Shown here one piece after another: positions 1 to 7,905 of a stretch of DNA of 11,160 nucleotides (position 1 is the first letter of the stretch; every line of letters begins with the position of its first letter). The translations under genes and the position numbers were made by a program. The stretch comes from DASQDN01 sp035630195 (GTDB taxonomy: Bacteria; Acidobacteriota; Terriglobia; Bryobacterales; Bryobacteraceae). The notes under the pieces are model-generated. The model worked only from the letters and a program-made list of their open reading frames with translations, did no database searches and was not told the origin of the DNA. Where the stretch lies: assembly GCA_035630195.1 (NCBI GenBank), contig DASQLD010000107.1, positions 1 to 11,160 on the forward strand. The letters are read 5' to 3'.

Positions 1-1577
1 CCATCCGGCCAGACTACCTCGATGCGCTGCACAGTCTTGGCGGTCCCAAGTCCGAAATGCAGATCAAAGGAATTATGTGAGTAGAAGCCGCCGCCGCTCA
101 AGACCGGCTGCATTTGGGTATGACCGTTCGTTGCGATAGAAACTCGGGCGCCAATGGTTTGCTTACCCTTCAGCACGATGGAGACAAAGTTCCCGATTGG
201 CCCTGTATTCTTCAGAACGGTCGGCGTTGCATTCATGTTTGAAATGATGATTTCTGGCCGTCCATCACCGTCGAGATCCCCTATCGCGAGGCCGCGCGAG
301 ACACGAGAGGTTTGGAAGGGGGCTCCTGCCTGTTTCGTGATGTCAGTGAATTTGCCCTTCCCGAGATTGCGATAAAGAAGAGTCGACTGCGCATAGGTCT
401 CTCCCGTTTTGGCGCGCTCGATCTCAGGGTAGACATGACCGTTCGCCAAGATGATATCGGCCCAACTATCTTCATCGACGTCGACGAATGCGGCGCCCCA
501 TCCAAGAAGCTGATTGGCTCCCAGCCCAGCTTGGCGAGCCACGTCGCTGAAGTATCGGCCATCTTCGTTCTGATACAGAGACGGCAAATCTCCCGAGAAG
601 TTCGTCTTGACGATATCGAGAAACCCATTACCATCGAAGTCGGCTGACGCGACTCCCATACCTGCCTGTAGCTGCCCATCGAAATTGTAGGCGACGCCTG
701 CCTCCGCTCCACGCTCGATAAACGTCCCGTCGCCTCGGTTCTGATACAGCAGGCTTGGAGTCATATCGCAAGCTACATAGATGTCTTGCCAGCCGTCATT
801 GTTAAAGTCCGCCGCGAGTACGCCGAGACCGTAGCGTCCGCCGGGCTTAAGAATGCCTGCCTTCTCCGAGACGTCGCGAAATGTCCCATCGCCCTCATTG
901 TGATAGAGAACATTGCGCGCAGCGGGGAGGCCACGTGGACCACACATGACATCGATGCCCTTCCACTTGCACTCCGGGCGATCACCCGGCTTCGGAGCAT
1001 TGGCGAGATCGAGATCCACGTAGTTCGAGAGGAAGAGATCGAGATGTCCATCGCGATCGTAATCGACAAACGCGCAGCCTGCGCCCCAGCGGGTTCCCGT
1101 CACAGGCAGACCCGCTTGTTTCGTGACATCTAGAAACTTAGAGCCGTCACCGTTCCGATAAAGCGCGTTGTGACCATAGTAGGTGACAAGCAGGTCAAGG
1201 TGACCATCGTTGTTGTAGTCACCCGCGCAAACGGCTTGCCCCCAGCCGGTACGCGTCAATCCTGCCGATTCGGAAACATTGGTGAACTTGCCGGCGCCGT
1301 CATTGCGGTACAGCATTGAGGGCGATGCTTTGTCGCCTTGAAGTGTTGTCCCGTTAACGAAGAGAACATCATTCCGGCCATCGTTGTTGTAGTCGAATAT
1401 GGCTACTCCGCTGCCAGTGGTTTCAAGTATGTACTGCTTTTTATCCAACCCGCCGTACACGTTAGGCGAGCGGAACCCGAGATCGCTCGCCACATCCACA
1501 AACCGAAGTTGCGTCGGTTGGCTTACAAGAATCATCGTCAACGTGACCAGAAGAAGCCATCTTTTGCTGCTTAACAT
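1..1577 (-). CDS. FG-GAP/VCBS repeat protein with C-terminal ASPIC/UnbV domain (CRTAC1-like), 3' end outside window
   Basis: Reading the minus strand from ATG at 1577-1575 gives 525 complete codons with no stop before base 1, so the C-terminus is missing. An in-frame TAG two codons upstream makes this ATG the first possible ATG start. Residues 1-20 (KRW then a Leu/Val/Thr-rich run) look like a signal peptide, so the protein is probably exported. Seven Asp-rich, calcium-binding-type loops follow, with cores DYNNDG (62), DYNNDG (120), DYDRDG (172), DFNNDG (257), DFDGNG (313), DVDEDS (366) and DLDGDG (434), each followed by a strand. This is typical of an FG-GAP integrin-like beta-propeller. A CGPRGL segment near 212 is common in acidobacterial CRTAC1-like proteins. 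Residues ~465-525 (IGARV ... GLGTAK ... IEVVWPDG) match the ASPIC/UnbV domain. The role of these proteins is poorly known; adhesion or surface binding is an inference. It is divergent from the receptor gene. Confidence 0.93.
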   Translation of the reverse strand, partial: MLSSKRWLLLVTLTMILVSQPTQLRFVDVASDLGFRSPNVYGGLDKKQYILETTGSGVAIFDYNNDGRNDVLFVNGTTLQGDKASPSMLYRNDGAGKFTNVSESAGLTRTGWGQAVCAGDYNNDGHLDLLVTYYGHNALYRNGDGSKFLDVTKQAGLPVTGTRWGAGCAFVDYDRDGHLDLFLSNYVDLDLANAPKPGDRPECKWKGIDVMCGPRGLPAARNVLYHNEGDGTFRDVSEKAGILKPGGRYGLGVLAADFNNDGWQDIYVACDMTPSLLYQNRGDGTFIERGAEAGVAYNFDGQLQAGMGVASADFDGNGFLDIVKTNFSGDLPSLYQNEDGRYFSDVARQAGLGANQLLGWGAAFVDVDEDSWADIILANGHVYPEIERAKTGETYAQSTLLYRNLGKGKFTDITKQAGAPFQTSRVSRGLAIGDLDGDGRPEIIISNMNATPTVLKNTGPIGNFVSIVLKGKQTIGARVSIATNGHTQMQPVLSGGGFYSHNSFDLHFGLGTAKTVQRIEVVWPD

Positions 1578-1595
1578 TCTTGTCTAGATAAAAGA

Positions 1596-1601
1596 ATTCT
1601 A
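1596..1601 (-). promoter_or_regulatory. Possible -10 element (TAGAAT) for the ASPIC/UnbV gene
   Basis: On the minus strand TAGAAT lies 18 bases upstream of the ATG at 1577. No clear -35 hexamer is seen at 16-18 bases, and there is no Shine-Dalgarno motif before the ATG, so initiation would be from a short leader of about a dozen bases. The same TA(G/C)AATT core precedes the genes at 9289 and 10172. Without a -35 box this is only a candidate. Confidence 0.35.
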
Positions 1602-1639
1602 AAACTAGTATGAAACAGCTATCTTTTACAGTTCCTGCC

Positions 1640-1669
1640 TTGCAAACGTTGTCGTTACGGGGGTATCAT
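1640..1669 (+). promoter_or_regulatory. Sigma70-like promoter for the receptor operon
   Basis: TTGCAA (1640-1645) and TATCAT (1664-1669) are separated by 18 bases. Each differs from the consensus -35 (TTGACA) and -10 (TATAAT) at two positions or fewer. Transcription would start near 1676, giving a leader of about 27 bases that includes the ribosome binding site. This is a sequence-only call. Confidence 0.5.
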
Positions 1670-1688
1670 GCACCAGGTTTTCTCTCCT

Positions 1689-1696
1689 GGGAGGAG
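1689..1696 (+). promoter_or_regulatory. Strong ribosome binding site of the receptor gene
   Basis: GGGAGGAG lies six bases before the ATG at 1703, close to ideal Shine-Dalgarno sequence and spacing. It fixes the start of the receptor gene. It stands out because most other genes here have weak or no Shine-Dalgarno motifs, suggesting this protein is made in quantity. Confidence 0.75.
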
Positions 1697-1702
1697 TAAG
1701 GC

Positions 1703-4700
1703 ATGAAGTACGCTATGTTTGCGCGTTTCCTGGCCACCGTGTTGCTCGTGGCCGGTCCAGCAGTTGCCCAGCGTGACTTGGGCTCGATCCTCGGAACGAT
1801 CACGGATCCTCAAGGCGCAGTCATCGCAGGCGCCAAGATTCTCATTACAGAAGACGCCACGGGTTTGAAGTACACGGCAGAGAGCGACGAGAGCGGGAAC
1901 TATATCCGGTCGTTGTTAAAAGCGGGTACTTACTCGATTGAGGTCGAAGCTTCTGGCTTCAAAAAAGCTGTTCAGCGTGGAATCCTGCTGGGGGGCGGTG
2001 ATCGCGTCGGCGTCAACTTACAGCTAACGGTCGGCGAAATAACTCAGTCTGTGGAAGTGGAGGCGATTGCCCCTCTTCTCCAAACGGAGAACACTACTCT
2101 CGGCGACACCATGCAGGCGAAGACAGTTAGCGAGCTGCCTTTGGGCGGTCAACGTAAGTTCACATATCTTGCTCGATTGGCGCCGGGCGTCGTCCCGTCC
2201 GAGCAGGGAGCTCGTGATGCGGCGGGCGGCGGCTTCTCCGCAAACGGCGTTCGTTCCAATGGGCAGAACAACTTTCTGCTGAACGGCGTCGACAACAACG
2301 TTAACGTTATCGATTTTATCAACCAGACCTCCTATGTCATCGGACCGTCGGTCGAGGCAATCGGCGAGATGCGAGTGATGACGAACGGTTATAGCGCCGA
2401 ATATGGCCGCGGCGCCGGCGGCGTCGTCAACGTAACGATCAAGTCCGGAACAAACGACATTCATGGCACTCTGTTCGAGTTCCTGCAGAACGACAAGGTA
2501 AACGCGAACATCTGGGAGAACAACCGGGCAGGAAAGGATCGTGGCCCGTTTAAGCAGAATCAGTACGGTGTGGCGATTGGCGGACCGCTCATCAAGAACC
2601 GAACGTTCTGGTTCGCGGATTGGCAAGGGACACGCATCCGGTCGACCGGTGGCGCGGTGCCCGGACTGGGCAACACGTTCGTAAAAACCATTCCAAGACC
2701 CGAATTCAAAAACGGCGACTTCTCCAGTCTCCTCACTGGTCGGGTTGTAGGAACAGACGCCCTCGGCCGCAACATCATCGAGGGAGCGATTTACGATCCG
2801 ACAAGCACTCGTTTGGCCCCGAATGGGCAGTACGTACGTGACGCATTTCCTGGCAACGTTATTCCAGCAAACCGGTTCGATCCGGCGGCCAAACGCTTGA
2901 TTGATTTGTACCCAACTCCAAACCAGAACCTTGCGGATCGGATCCCGGGCAACAATTTCATCAACGTAACGACAGGAGCCCAGGACAACGATCAGTTCGA
3001 TGTCCGCATCGACCATCGCTTAACGGACAAAGACATGTTGTTCGGTAGCTTGAGCTGGTCGAACGAAAACAAGGCGAATACTCAGCCTTTTCCCGGAGCG
3101 CTGGACGGAACCGACTTCGGTGGACGGGAAGAAATGAATCTCGGCCGAAACGCCATGTTGAGCTACACGCGAGTTTGGACGCCAACGTTCCTGACAGAGA
3201 CGCGATTGGCGTTCTCGCGTCTTGTAACCGAGCGCGTTCAAGCCAATTCCGATCAGGATCTGTTCACGGAATACGGAATCGGTGGTCTGAACCCGACTGG
3301 ACCTCTGAATGGTGGTTTGCCCAACATTCAACCTGAGGGTTATTCGAATGTCGGTGGCGCGGAATGGCTGCCGACAAAAGAGTACTCAAACGTTTGGGAC
3401 TTCATTCAGAATGTCTCGATTAACAAGGGAACGAATTCATTGAAGTTCGGCTATGAGTATCGGCCGATTGAATTTCCCTTCTACCAGGTGCCAACCCCGC
3501 GCGGAACATTTCGGTTTCAGCGGAATCGAACGAATGTTCAGGAAGCGCCGGGCCTGACTGGCGACGGTATTGCCAGTTGGTTACTCGGCTATCCGGGTGA
3601 TTCGACGATTACAACCCAGAACTTTATCTCTTCAGAAAAGGTCGCGCACGCCTTTTACTTCCAGGATGACTGGCGCATCAACTCGAAACTAACCATCAAT
3701 CTCGGAGTTCGCTATGAACTGTTTTCGCCGATTAGTGAAAAGTTCGGACGACAATCCACTTATGACTGGGATCGGCACGTCTTAGTAATCCCCGAAGGGA
3801 AGGATCAGGATGCGCCGCTACCTCCGAATTTCGCCACCTCTTTCCCGGATATCGCCGTCGAACGAGGGCTTGTTTCCAAGTATCTTGTGCCGTGGGACAA
3901 GACCAATATCGGACCTCGCATTGGAATCGCATACCGGCCCTTTGACAGGAGCGTATTCAGAATCGGCTACGGAATCTTCTACGGTGGTGAGGAGAATCAA
4001 GGTGGAAACCCGAATCGCGGGGAAGGCGTACCGTTCAACCAGACACAAAACCTGAATCTGGAGAATCAGTGGACGTTGAATCCGTTTTTGACCACTTTCA
4101 CGCAAGGCTGGCCTACGAACGTATTCAATCTTCCGGCGAACATCAGCTTCCGTACCATCGATCCAAACTTCCGCAATCCAATGGTACATAAGTGGAATTT
4201 CACTATCCAGCAGGAACTCGGGTGGAACACAGCGCTTGAAGTCGGCTATATCGGATCCCATGGGGCTCATCAGGTGATCAACTGGGACTCCAACTCGCCG
4301 ACCAATGATCCCCGGCCTGGTGTCGATGTCAATTCGCGCCGGCCGCAGCCGTTCCTCCGTGGCGGCATTCAGCGCACCTCGTCTTTCGGCCGGTCCAACT
4401 ATCATGGCCTAGCGACGAAGCTCGAGAAACGTTACTCGAGCGGGTTAGACTTCACTGCGTCATACACGTGGGGACACGTGCTGGCCGACACCAACACCCC
4501 GCTCTCCGGTTCCGCAGGTTTTGCGTTGCGTGACGTGAATTGCTTCGCCTGCGAGTACTCTGACGCCGCGTGGGATGTCCGCCATCGCTTCGTTTACAGT
4601 GCTGTTTACGATATTCCGTTTGGCCGCGGAAAAGCTGGGAGTTCCGGGAACGCCGTAGTGAATACGATTTTCGGAAATTGGCAGGTGAACAGCATTGTCA

Positions 4701-5128
4701 CCTTCTCAACCGGTCAACCGTTTACTCTTCGGACACGCAATGCTGTAGGCTCGTTCCTTAGCACCCGTCCCGATGCCGTCCCCGGCAAACATCCAAATCA
4801 AGCACCTGAAGGCGGTCGCACACCGGATCAGTGGTTTGACATCACGGCGGTGACTCGACCGGTTCCCAACACGCTTGGCAATTTGGGCAATCAGACCAAT
4901 CGCGGTCCCGGGATCAGAAACCTGGATCTGTCCTTGTTCAAAGATTTCCCATTCACGGAGCGGTTCAAAGTACAATTCCGCGCCGAATCCTTCAACTTGA
5001 CCAACACTCCGCAGTATTCCGTTGCCGGTATTGGCAACGAGGAAGGGTCCGGTAACTTCGGCCGAGTTGCGCAAACTCTGCCGGGTACCGCGAGAAACCT
5101 GCAGTTTGCGCTCCGCTTCATGTTTTAA
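1703..5128 (+). CDS. TonB-dependent receptor-like outer-membrane protein with N-terminal carboxypeptidase-regulatory domain (Oar-like)
   Basis: The 1,141-residue product begins with a clear signal peptide (residues 1-22, cleavage after AVA, before QRDLG). Residues ~25-110 (GSILGTITDPQGAVIAGAKI onward) form a carboxypeptidase-regulatory/CNA-B-like beta-sandwich, usual for acidobacterial and Oar-type receptors. A plug-like region follows at ~120-260, with NGQNNFLLNGVDNN, EMRVMTNGYSAEYGRGAGG and VNVTIKSGTN, the conserved end of the plug domain. The rest is a beta-barrel rich in aromatic strands (YFQDDWR..., LNLGVRYE-type repeats) and ends in FALRFMF, with the terminal Phe expected of a protein inserted by the BAM machinery. 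No obvious TonB box is visible near the mature N-terminus, as often in this subfamily. The substrate cannot be read from sequence; large substrates such as peptides or glycans are typical guesses for the wider family. It is the first gene of the probable operon. Confidence 0.93.
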   Translation: MKYAMFARFLATVLLVAGPAVAQRDLGSILGTITDPQGAVIAGAKILITEDATGLKYTAESDESGNYIRSLLKAGTYSIEVEASGFKKAVQRGILLGGGDRVGVNLQLTVGEITQSVEVEAIAPLLQTENTTLGDTMQAKTVSELPLGGQRKFTYLARLAPGVVPSEQGARDAAGGGFSANGVRSNGQNNFLLNGVDNNVNVIDFINQTSYVIGPSVEAIGEMRVMTNGYSAEYGRGAGGVVNVTIKSGTNDIHGTLFEFLQNDKVNANIWENNRAGKDRGPFKQNQYGVAIGGPLIKNRTFWFADWQGTRIRSTGGAVPGLGNTFVKTIPRPEFKNGDFSSLLTGRVVGTDALGRNIIEGAIYDPTSTRLAPNGQYVRDAFPGNVIPANRFDPAAKRLIDLYPTPNQNLADRIPGNNFINVTTGAQDNDQFDVRIDHRLTDKDMLFGSLSWSNENKANTQPFPGALDGTDFGGREEMNLGRNAMLSYTRVWTPTFLTETRLAFSRLVTERVQANSDQDLFTEYGIGGLNPTGPLNGGLPNIQPEGYSNVGGAEWLPTKEYSNVWDFIQNVSINKGTNSLKFGYEYRPIEFPFYQVPTPRGTFRFQRNRTNVQEAPGLTGDGIASWLLGYPGDSTITTQNFISSEKVAHAFYFQDDWRINSKLTINLGVRYELFSPISEKFGRQSTYDWDRHVLVIPEGKDQDAPLPPNFATSFPDIAVERGLVSKYLVPWDKTNIGPRIGIAYRPFDRSVFRIGYGIFYGGEENQGGNPNRGEGVPFNQTQNLNLENQWTLNPFLTTFTQGWPTNVFNLPANISFRTIDPNFRNPMVHKWNFTIQQELGWNTALEVGYIGSHGAHQVINWDSNSPTNDPRPGVDVNSRRPQPFLRGGIQRTSSFGRSNYHGLATKLEKRYSSGLDFTASYTWGHVLADTNTPLSGSAGFALRDVNCFACEYSDAAWDVRHRFVYSAVYDIPFGRGKAGSSGNAVVNTIFGNWQVNSIVTFSTGQPFTLRTRNAVGSFLSTRPDAVPGKHPNQAPEGGRTPDQWFDITAVTRPVPNTLGNLGNQTNRGPGIRNLDLSLFKDFPFTERFKVQFRAESFNLTNTPQYSVAGIGNEEGSGNFGRVAQTLPGTARNLQFALRFMF

Positions 5129-5140
5129 GCCGGAGTCACG

Positions 5141-5161
5141 GGGGGAGGCCGAACCTCCCCC
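5141..5161 (+). terminator. GC-rich hairpin between receptor and TPR genes
   Basis: GGGGGAGG (5141-5148) pairs perfectly with CCTCCCCC (5154-5161) around a five-base CCGAA loop, 12 bases after the receptor stop. No T-run follows, so it is not a standard intrinsic terminator. It could partially terminate transcription, protect the receptor mRNA from 3' decay, or lower expression of the TPR gene, whose start lies 21 bases downstream. Confidence 0.5.
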
Positions 5162-5182
5162 GCGTCCTGCCATACTTTCCTT

Positions 5183-6055
5183 GTGTTGTGTGTGACCCTC
5201 AGCCTGTTCTTATTCGCCTTCCTGCAAACCCCATCCAGCACCCTCGATTCCGCAATCGCCGCCGTTAAGAACGAAGACTCTGCTCAGAATCGAAACCGAC
5301 TCGGGAAAGCCTATGAGGCCAATGGACAGACCGACAAAGCCGTCATGGAACTACAGGAAGCCATCAAAAGGAATGAGTACGAGGAATCGTACTACTTCGA
5401 CCTGGCGCACGTCCTGCTTCAACATCAGAATTTCGACGCCGCAATCCAAGTGCTCGAAGCGAGCCGACGCATCTTCGCAAAGAGCGCACAACTCGAGCTC
5501 GCGCTCGGCGTCGCCTATTACGGACAGCGACGTTTCCCCGAAGCAGTGGACAGCTTTCTGCGAACGATCGCGATAACGCCCGGTATCGCGCAGCCCTATG
5601 TCTTTCTGGGACGGATCCTAGAACATGCCGACAAGCGGCTCCCCGAGATTGCCGACTTATTCCAAGTCCGCGCGAAGGCGCTTCCGAAAGACTTCATGGC
5701 GCAACATCTCCTTGGGAAGGTCCTGGCCGCCCAAGGGCATCAACTCGACAAAGCCGAAGCAGCGCTACGCTCCTCGATTGAGCTTAAAGGTGATTATTGG
5801 GAATCCCATTATGAGCTGGGATTACTTCTCGAAAAGGCGCGCAAGTTCGACGAAGCCGCCAAGGAGCTCGAACGGAGCGCGACCCTGAATCCTACGGCGC
5901 CGACACCGCATTATCGTCTGGCCCGCGTATACGATCGCCTGGAGAGAGGAGACGACGCCGCGCGAGAGCGCGCCTTGCATGAGAAGCTGACAGCAGAAGA
6001 GAAAGCAGCCATGGAAAAGCACGCAGCCGGGATCAAGCGGCTTGTCTTAAAATGA
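5183..6055 (+). CDS. Tetratricopeptide repeat protein, probably exported
   Basis: The start codon is GTG (5183). Upstream in frame there is no ATG between this point and the receptor stop, and no Shine-Dalgarno motif, so the exact start is uncertain (TTG at 5186 is an alternative). Residues 1-15 (LCVTLSLFLFAFLQ) are strongly hydrophobic and probably a signal peptide. The rest of the 290 residues is almost wholly helical with TPR signatures repeated about every 34 residues: RLGKAYEANGQTDKAVMELQ (~39-58), LAHVLLQHQNFDAAIQVLE (~74-92), LALGVAYYGQRRFPEAVDSF (~105-124), GKVLAAQGHQLDKAEAAL, YELGLLLEKARKFDEAAKEL and YRLARVYDRLERGDDA near the end. TPRs are protein-binding scaffolds. Next to a receptor and two exported enzymes it may assemble them in the periplasm, which is inference. 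The gene ends with a Lys/Glu-rich helix. Confidence 0.88.
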   Translation: MLCVTLSLFLFAFLQTPSSTLDSAIAAVKNEDSAQNRNRLGKAYEANGQTDKAVMELQEAIKRNEYEESYYFDLAHVLLQHQNFDAAIQVLEASRRIFAKSAQLELALGVAYYGQRRFPEAVDSFLRTIAITPGIAQPYVFLGRILEHADKRLPEIADLFQVRAKALPKDFMAQHLLGKVLAAQGHQLDKAEAALRSSIELKGDYWESHYELGLLLEKARKFDEAAKELERSATLNPTAPTPHYRLARVYDRLERGDDAARERALHEKLTAEEKAAMEKHAAGIKRLVLK

Positions 6056-6074
6056 ACACGCCGGGAGAATTACG

Positions 6075-6749
6075 ATGATCAACCGCCGAACCTGGCTAGC
6101 CGCCGTGGCCTCTGCGTCTCTCAACGCCCAGAACAAGAAGCTGCTTCTGCCCAGCGATCAGCCGGACGAACATCACTTTCGCCTCATGTGGTACAACCCG
6201 GTCGCGCCGGTTGATCAGGCTACTTGGCGGCTGAAGATCCGCGGCCTCGTGGAAAGGCCGGTTCAATTTTCGATTGGCGAACTTCGAAAGCTACCCCATG
6301 CATCGCAAAGCTCGCGGATGAAGTGCGTTCAGTGCTGGTCGGCGCGCACAACATGGGGGGGATTCCATTTCGTCCATCTCCTCGAGTCCGCGAAACCGAA
6401 AGCGTCTGCCAAAGCGGTACGCATCGACTGCGCCGACAAGTGGTATGAATATTTCGACATTCGCGACTTGCTGTCGGAACGGGTCCTGATGGTTACCGAG
6501 ATGGCTGGTAAGCCCTTGCAGGACACACACGGCGCCCCTCTGCGGCTCATCGATCCCAGCCGTTACGGATACAAGTCGGCCAAACTGATCACATCCATCA
6601 CGTTCGTCGAAGAGGGCAAAGGAAGCATGGCGTGTGACATCGGGCCGTATTATTCCGCTCATGGAACGATCCTTGCTGGTTACGATACACCACTCGATCT
6701 CGGCGGACCGAAGCGGAAAATCAAGGGTGGCGAGATCTCGGAGTATTGA
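6075..6749 (+). CDS. Molybdopterin-dependent oxidoreductase, sulfite-oxidase/MsrP-like fold, Tat-type N-terminus
   Basis: GGGAGAA (6063-6069) five bases before ATG supports this start. The 224-residue protein begins INRRTWLAAVASA, a short twin-arginine-type signal, consistent with export of a folded cofactor enzyme. Residues ~50-180 form the molybdopterin-binding domain of the sulfite oxidase family (Oxidored_molyb): KIRGLVERPVQFSIGELRKL at 54-73, then C84 in RMKCVQCWSA, which fits the conserved Cys that ligates molybdenum, W94/GG after it, and HGAPLRLIDPSRYGYKSAKL at 152-171, the typical substrate/cofactor loop. It has no heme domain and no dimerisation domain and is shorter than MsrP (about 330 residues), so it is a minimal single-domain form. 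A second Cys at 87 is unusual. It shares a TGATG junction with the next gene, indicating translational coupling. The substrate is unknown; methionine sulfoxide or sulfite are only family-based possibilities. Confidence 0.88.
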   Translation: MINRRTWLAAVASASLNAQNKKLLLPSDQPDEHHFRLMWYNPVAPVDQATWRLKIRGLVERPVQFSIGELRKLPHASQSSRMKCVQCWSARTTWGGFHFVHLLESAKPKASAKAVRIDCADKWYEYFDIRDLLSERVLMVTEMAGKPLQDTHGAPLRLIDPSRYGYKSAKLITSITFVEEGKGSMACDIGPYYSAHGTILAGYDTPLDLGGPKRKIKGGEISEY

Positions 6750-7903
6750 TGACGCGCTTCACTAAGCGTCGATTCGTGCAACTTGCCGGTCTGGGCATCG
6801 CAAACCGCGTACTCCCGGCTTGGTCATGGCAAAAACGTGAATCCGCCTCGTCCGAGGGACGAAAACTCATCATCGTGACGTTCGGTGGTGGCGTCAGATA
6901 CTCGGAAACCTTCACGCCTGAAGGCGAGCGGAACATTCCGCGTCTTGTCGAGTTGCGGCCCTCGGGTTACTTCTACAAACACTGCACTAACTCAGGTGTC
7001 CTGTCACACTTCAATTCCACAGCAAGCATCGTCAGTGGGAATTGGCAGCGCGTCGACGACTTCGGTTTCCAGCCGCCGGCAGGACCCACGATTTTCGAGC
7101 TTTATCGTAAGCAGACACGAGCCAACGTCATGGATGCATGGGTGATTGCGACGAATAAGAGTTTCATGAGCATGGGCTCAGGGTCCGATCGCGATCATGG
7201 CCTGCCCTTCGGCGCAAACGTTGTTCTACCGAAGCAACTCCTTATTGAAGCGGTCCAACAGGTCGTGCGAAAGAAGGTCTCGCAAGGCGTAGCGGATCGT
7301 GAGAATGTTCAGCGACAACTTGAAAGCATCCTCAGCGAAGGCTACGAAGGCGTGGGTTGGACGATCTTCAAGGCCGACCGCCAGTTAGACTCCAAAGTTC
7401 GCGACACTCTGACACACGCGTTGGTCGAATACATCAATGGACCTGAGGCGCCGGCGTCAGGAGACGAGTTGACATACTTCATCACACGCGAAGTGATGCG
7501 TGAGTTCGCACCGCGATTGATCCTCGTCAACTTCTGGGATATGGACGTCGCACACTGGGGATCGTACTCGCTCTACCTGCAAGCGATCACACGAACCGAC
7601 CGGCTCACCGGAATGCTTTGGGATGAAGTGCAGGAAAATCCGAAGTACAAAGACAAAACAACAATGCTCGTTTTGCCGGAGCTAGGTCGCGATGGCGACC
7701 AAAACACTGCGAACGGATTCCTTAACCATCGAAGTGGTGATCCTTCCTGCAGAAATACATGGTTGCTTGCTTTAGGAGGCGGCATCGCGCGAGGTGAATC
7801 GGATCGTCCAGTCGCACATGTCGATATCGCCGCGACGGCCGGAGACATCCTCGGGTTCAAAGCTCCTGAGGTGAAGGGATCTTTGTTAAGCGAGATTCTG
7901 TAA
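6749..7903 (+). CDS. DUF1501/sulfatase-like protein of the alkaline phosphatase superfamily, Tat-exported, with altered metal site
   Basis: ATG at 6749 overlaps the upstream TGA by one base; a TTG one codon earlier is possible but less likely. The 384-residue product starts with TRFTKRRFVQLAGLG, a good twin-arginine signal. Residues 40-57 (LIIVTFGGGVRYSETFTP) resemble the DUF1501 opening GGxxxxDTFxP, with E53 where Asp is usual and Gly where many phosphatases carry the first metal Asp. HFNSTAS (87-93) lies where the Ser/Thr nucleophile region is expected. WDMDVAHWGSYSLYL (263-277) gives a D-x2-H metal pair, and PELGRDGDQN ... GFLNHRSG (310-330) parallels the EFGR ... DH motif of DUF1501, keeping E311 and H327. 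VDIAATAGDILG (358-369) is the usual C-terminal segment. The fold is well supported; catalytic activity is not. It is tightly coupled to the oxidoreductase gene before and the unknown gene after it. Confidence 0.8.
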   Translation: MTRFTKRRFVQLAGLGIANRVLPAWSWQKRESASSEGRKLIIVTFGGGVRYSETFTPEGERNIPRLVELRPSGYFYKHCTNSGVLSHFNSTASIVSGNWQRVDDFGFQPPAGPTIFELYRKQTRANVMDAWVIATNKSFMSMGSGSDRDHGLPFGANVVLPKQLLIEAVQQVVRKKVSQGVADRENVQRQLESILSEGYEGVGWTIFKADRQLDSKVRDTLTHALVEYINGPEAPASGDELTYFITREVMREFAPRLILVNFWDMDVAHWGSYSLYLQAITRTDRLTGMLWDEVQENPKYKDKTTMLVLPELGRDGDQNTANGFLNHRSGDPSCRNTWLLALGGGIARGESDRPVAHVDIAATAGDILGFKAPEVKGSLLSEIL

Positions 7904-7905
7904 CC

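Larger units (their letters stand above)
1578..1702. promoter_or_regulatory. Divergent intergenic region between the ASPIC/UnbV gene and the receptor operon
   Basis: This 125-base spacer separates two genes transcribed away from each other, so it must hold promoters for both. The half near the minus-strand gene is AT-rich and contains three six-base palindromes, TCTAGA (1583-1588), GAATTC (1594-1599) and ACTAGT (1604-1609), whose centres lie 11 and 10 bases apart, about one helical turn. The half near the plus-strand gene holds a promoter candidate and a strong ribosome binding site, listed separately. No small ORF or RNA gene is evident. Confidence 0.7.

Noticed and set aside
312..1133. Plus-strand ORFs across the ASPIC/UnbV gene
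   Set aside because: The minus-strand frame here shows continuous FG-GAP repeats and an ASPIC/UnbV domain, so these are shadows.
1583..1609. XbaI, EcoRI and SpeI sites clustered like a cloning polylinker
   Set aside because: Order and spacing do not match a standard linker, the flanks are continuous natural genes, and the stretch is AT-rich, so vector contamination is unlikely.
2024..3016. Long minus-strand ORF (330 residues) inside the receptor gene
   Set aside because: It lies wholly opposite a well-supported receptor coding frame, lacks any recognisable domain, and arises from codon bias in the GC-rich gene.
3818..4405. Minus-strand ORF (195 residues) inside the receptor gene
   Set aside because: Same reason: antisense shadow of the beta-barrel coding region with no domain or ribosome binding site.
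6746..6748. TTG start for the DUF1501-like gene
   Set aside because: ATG at 6749, forming a TGATG junction with the previous stop, is the more usual choice.
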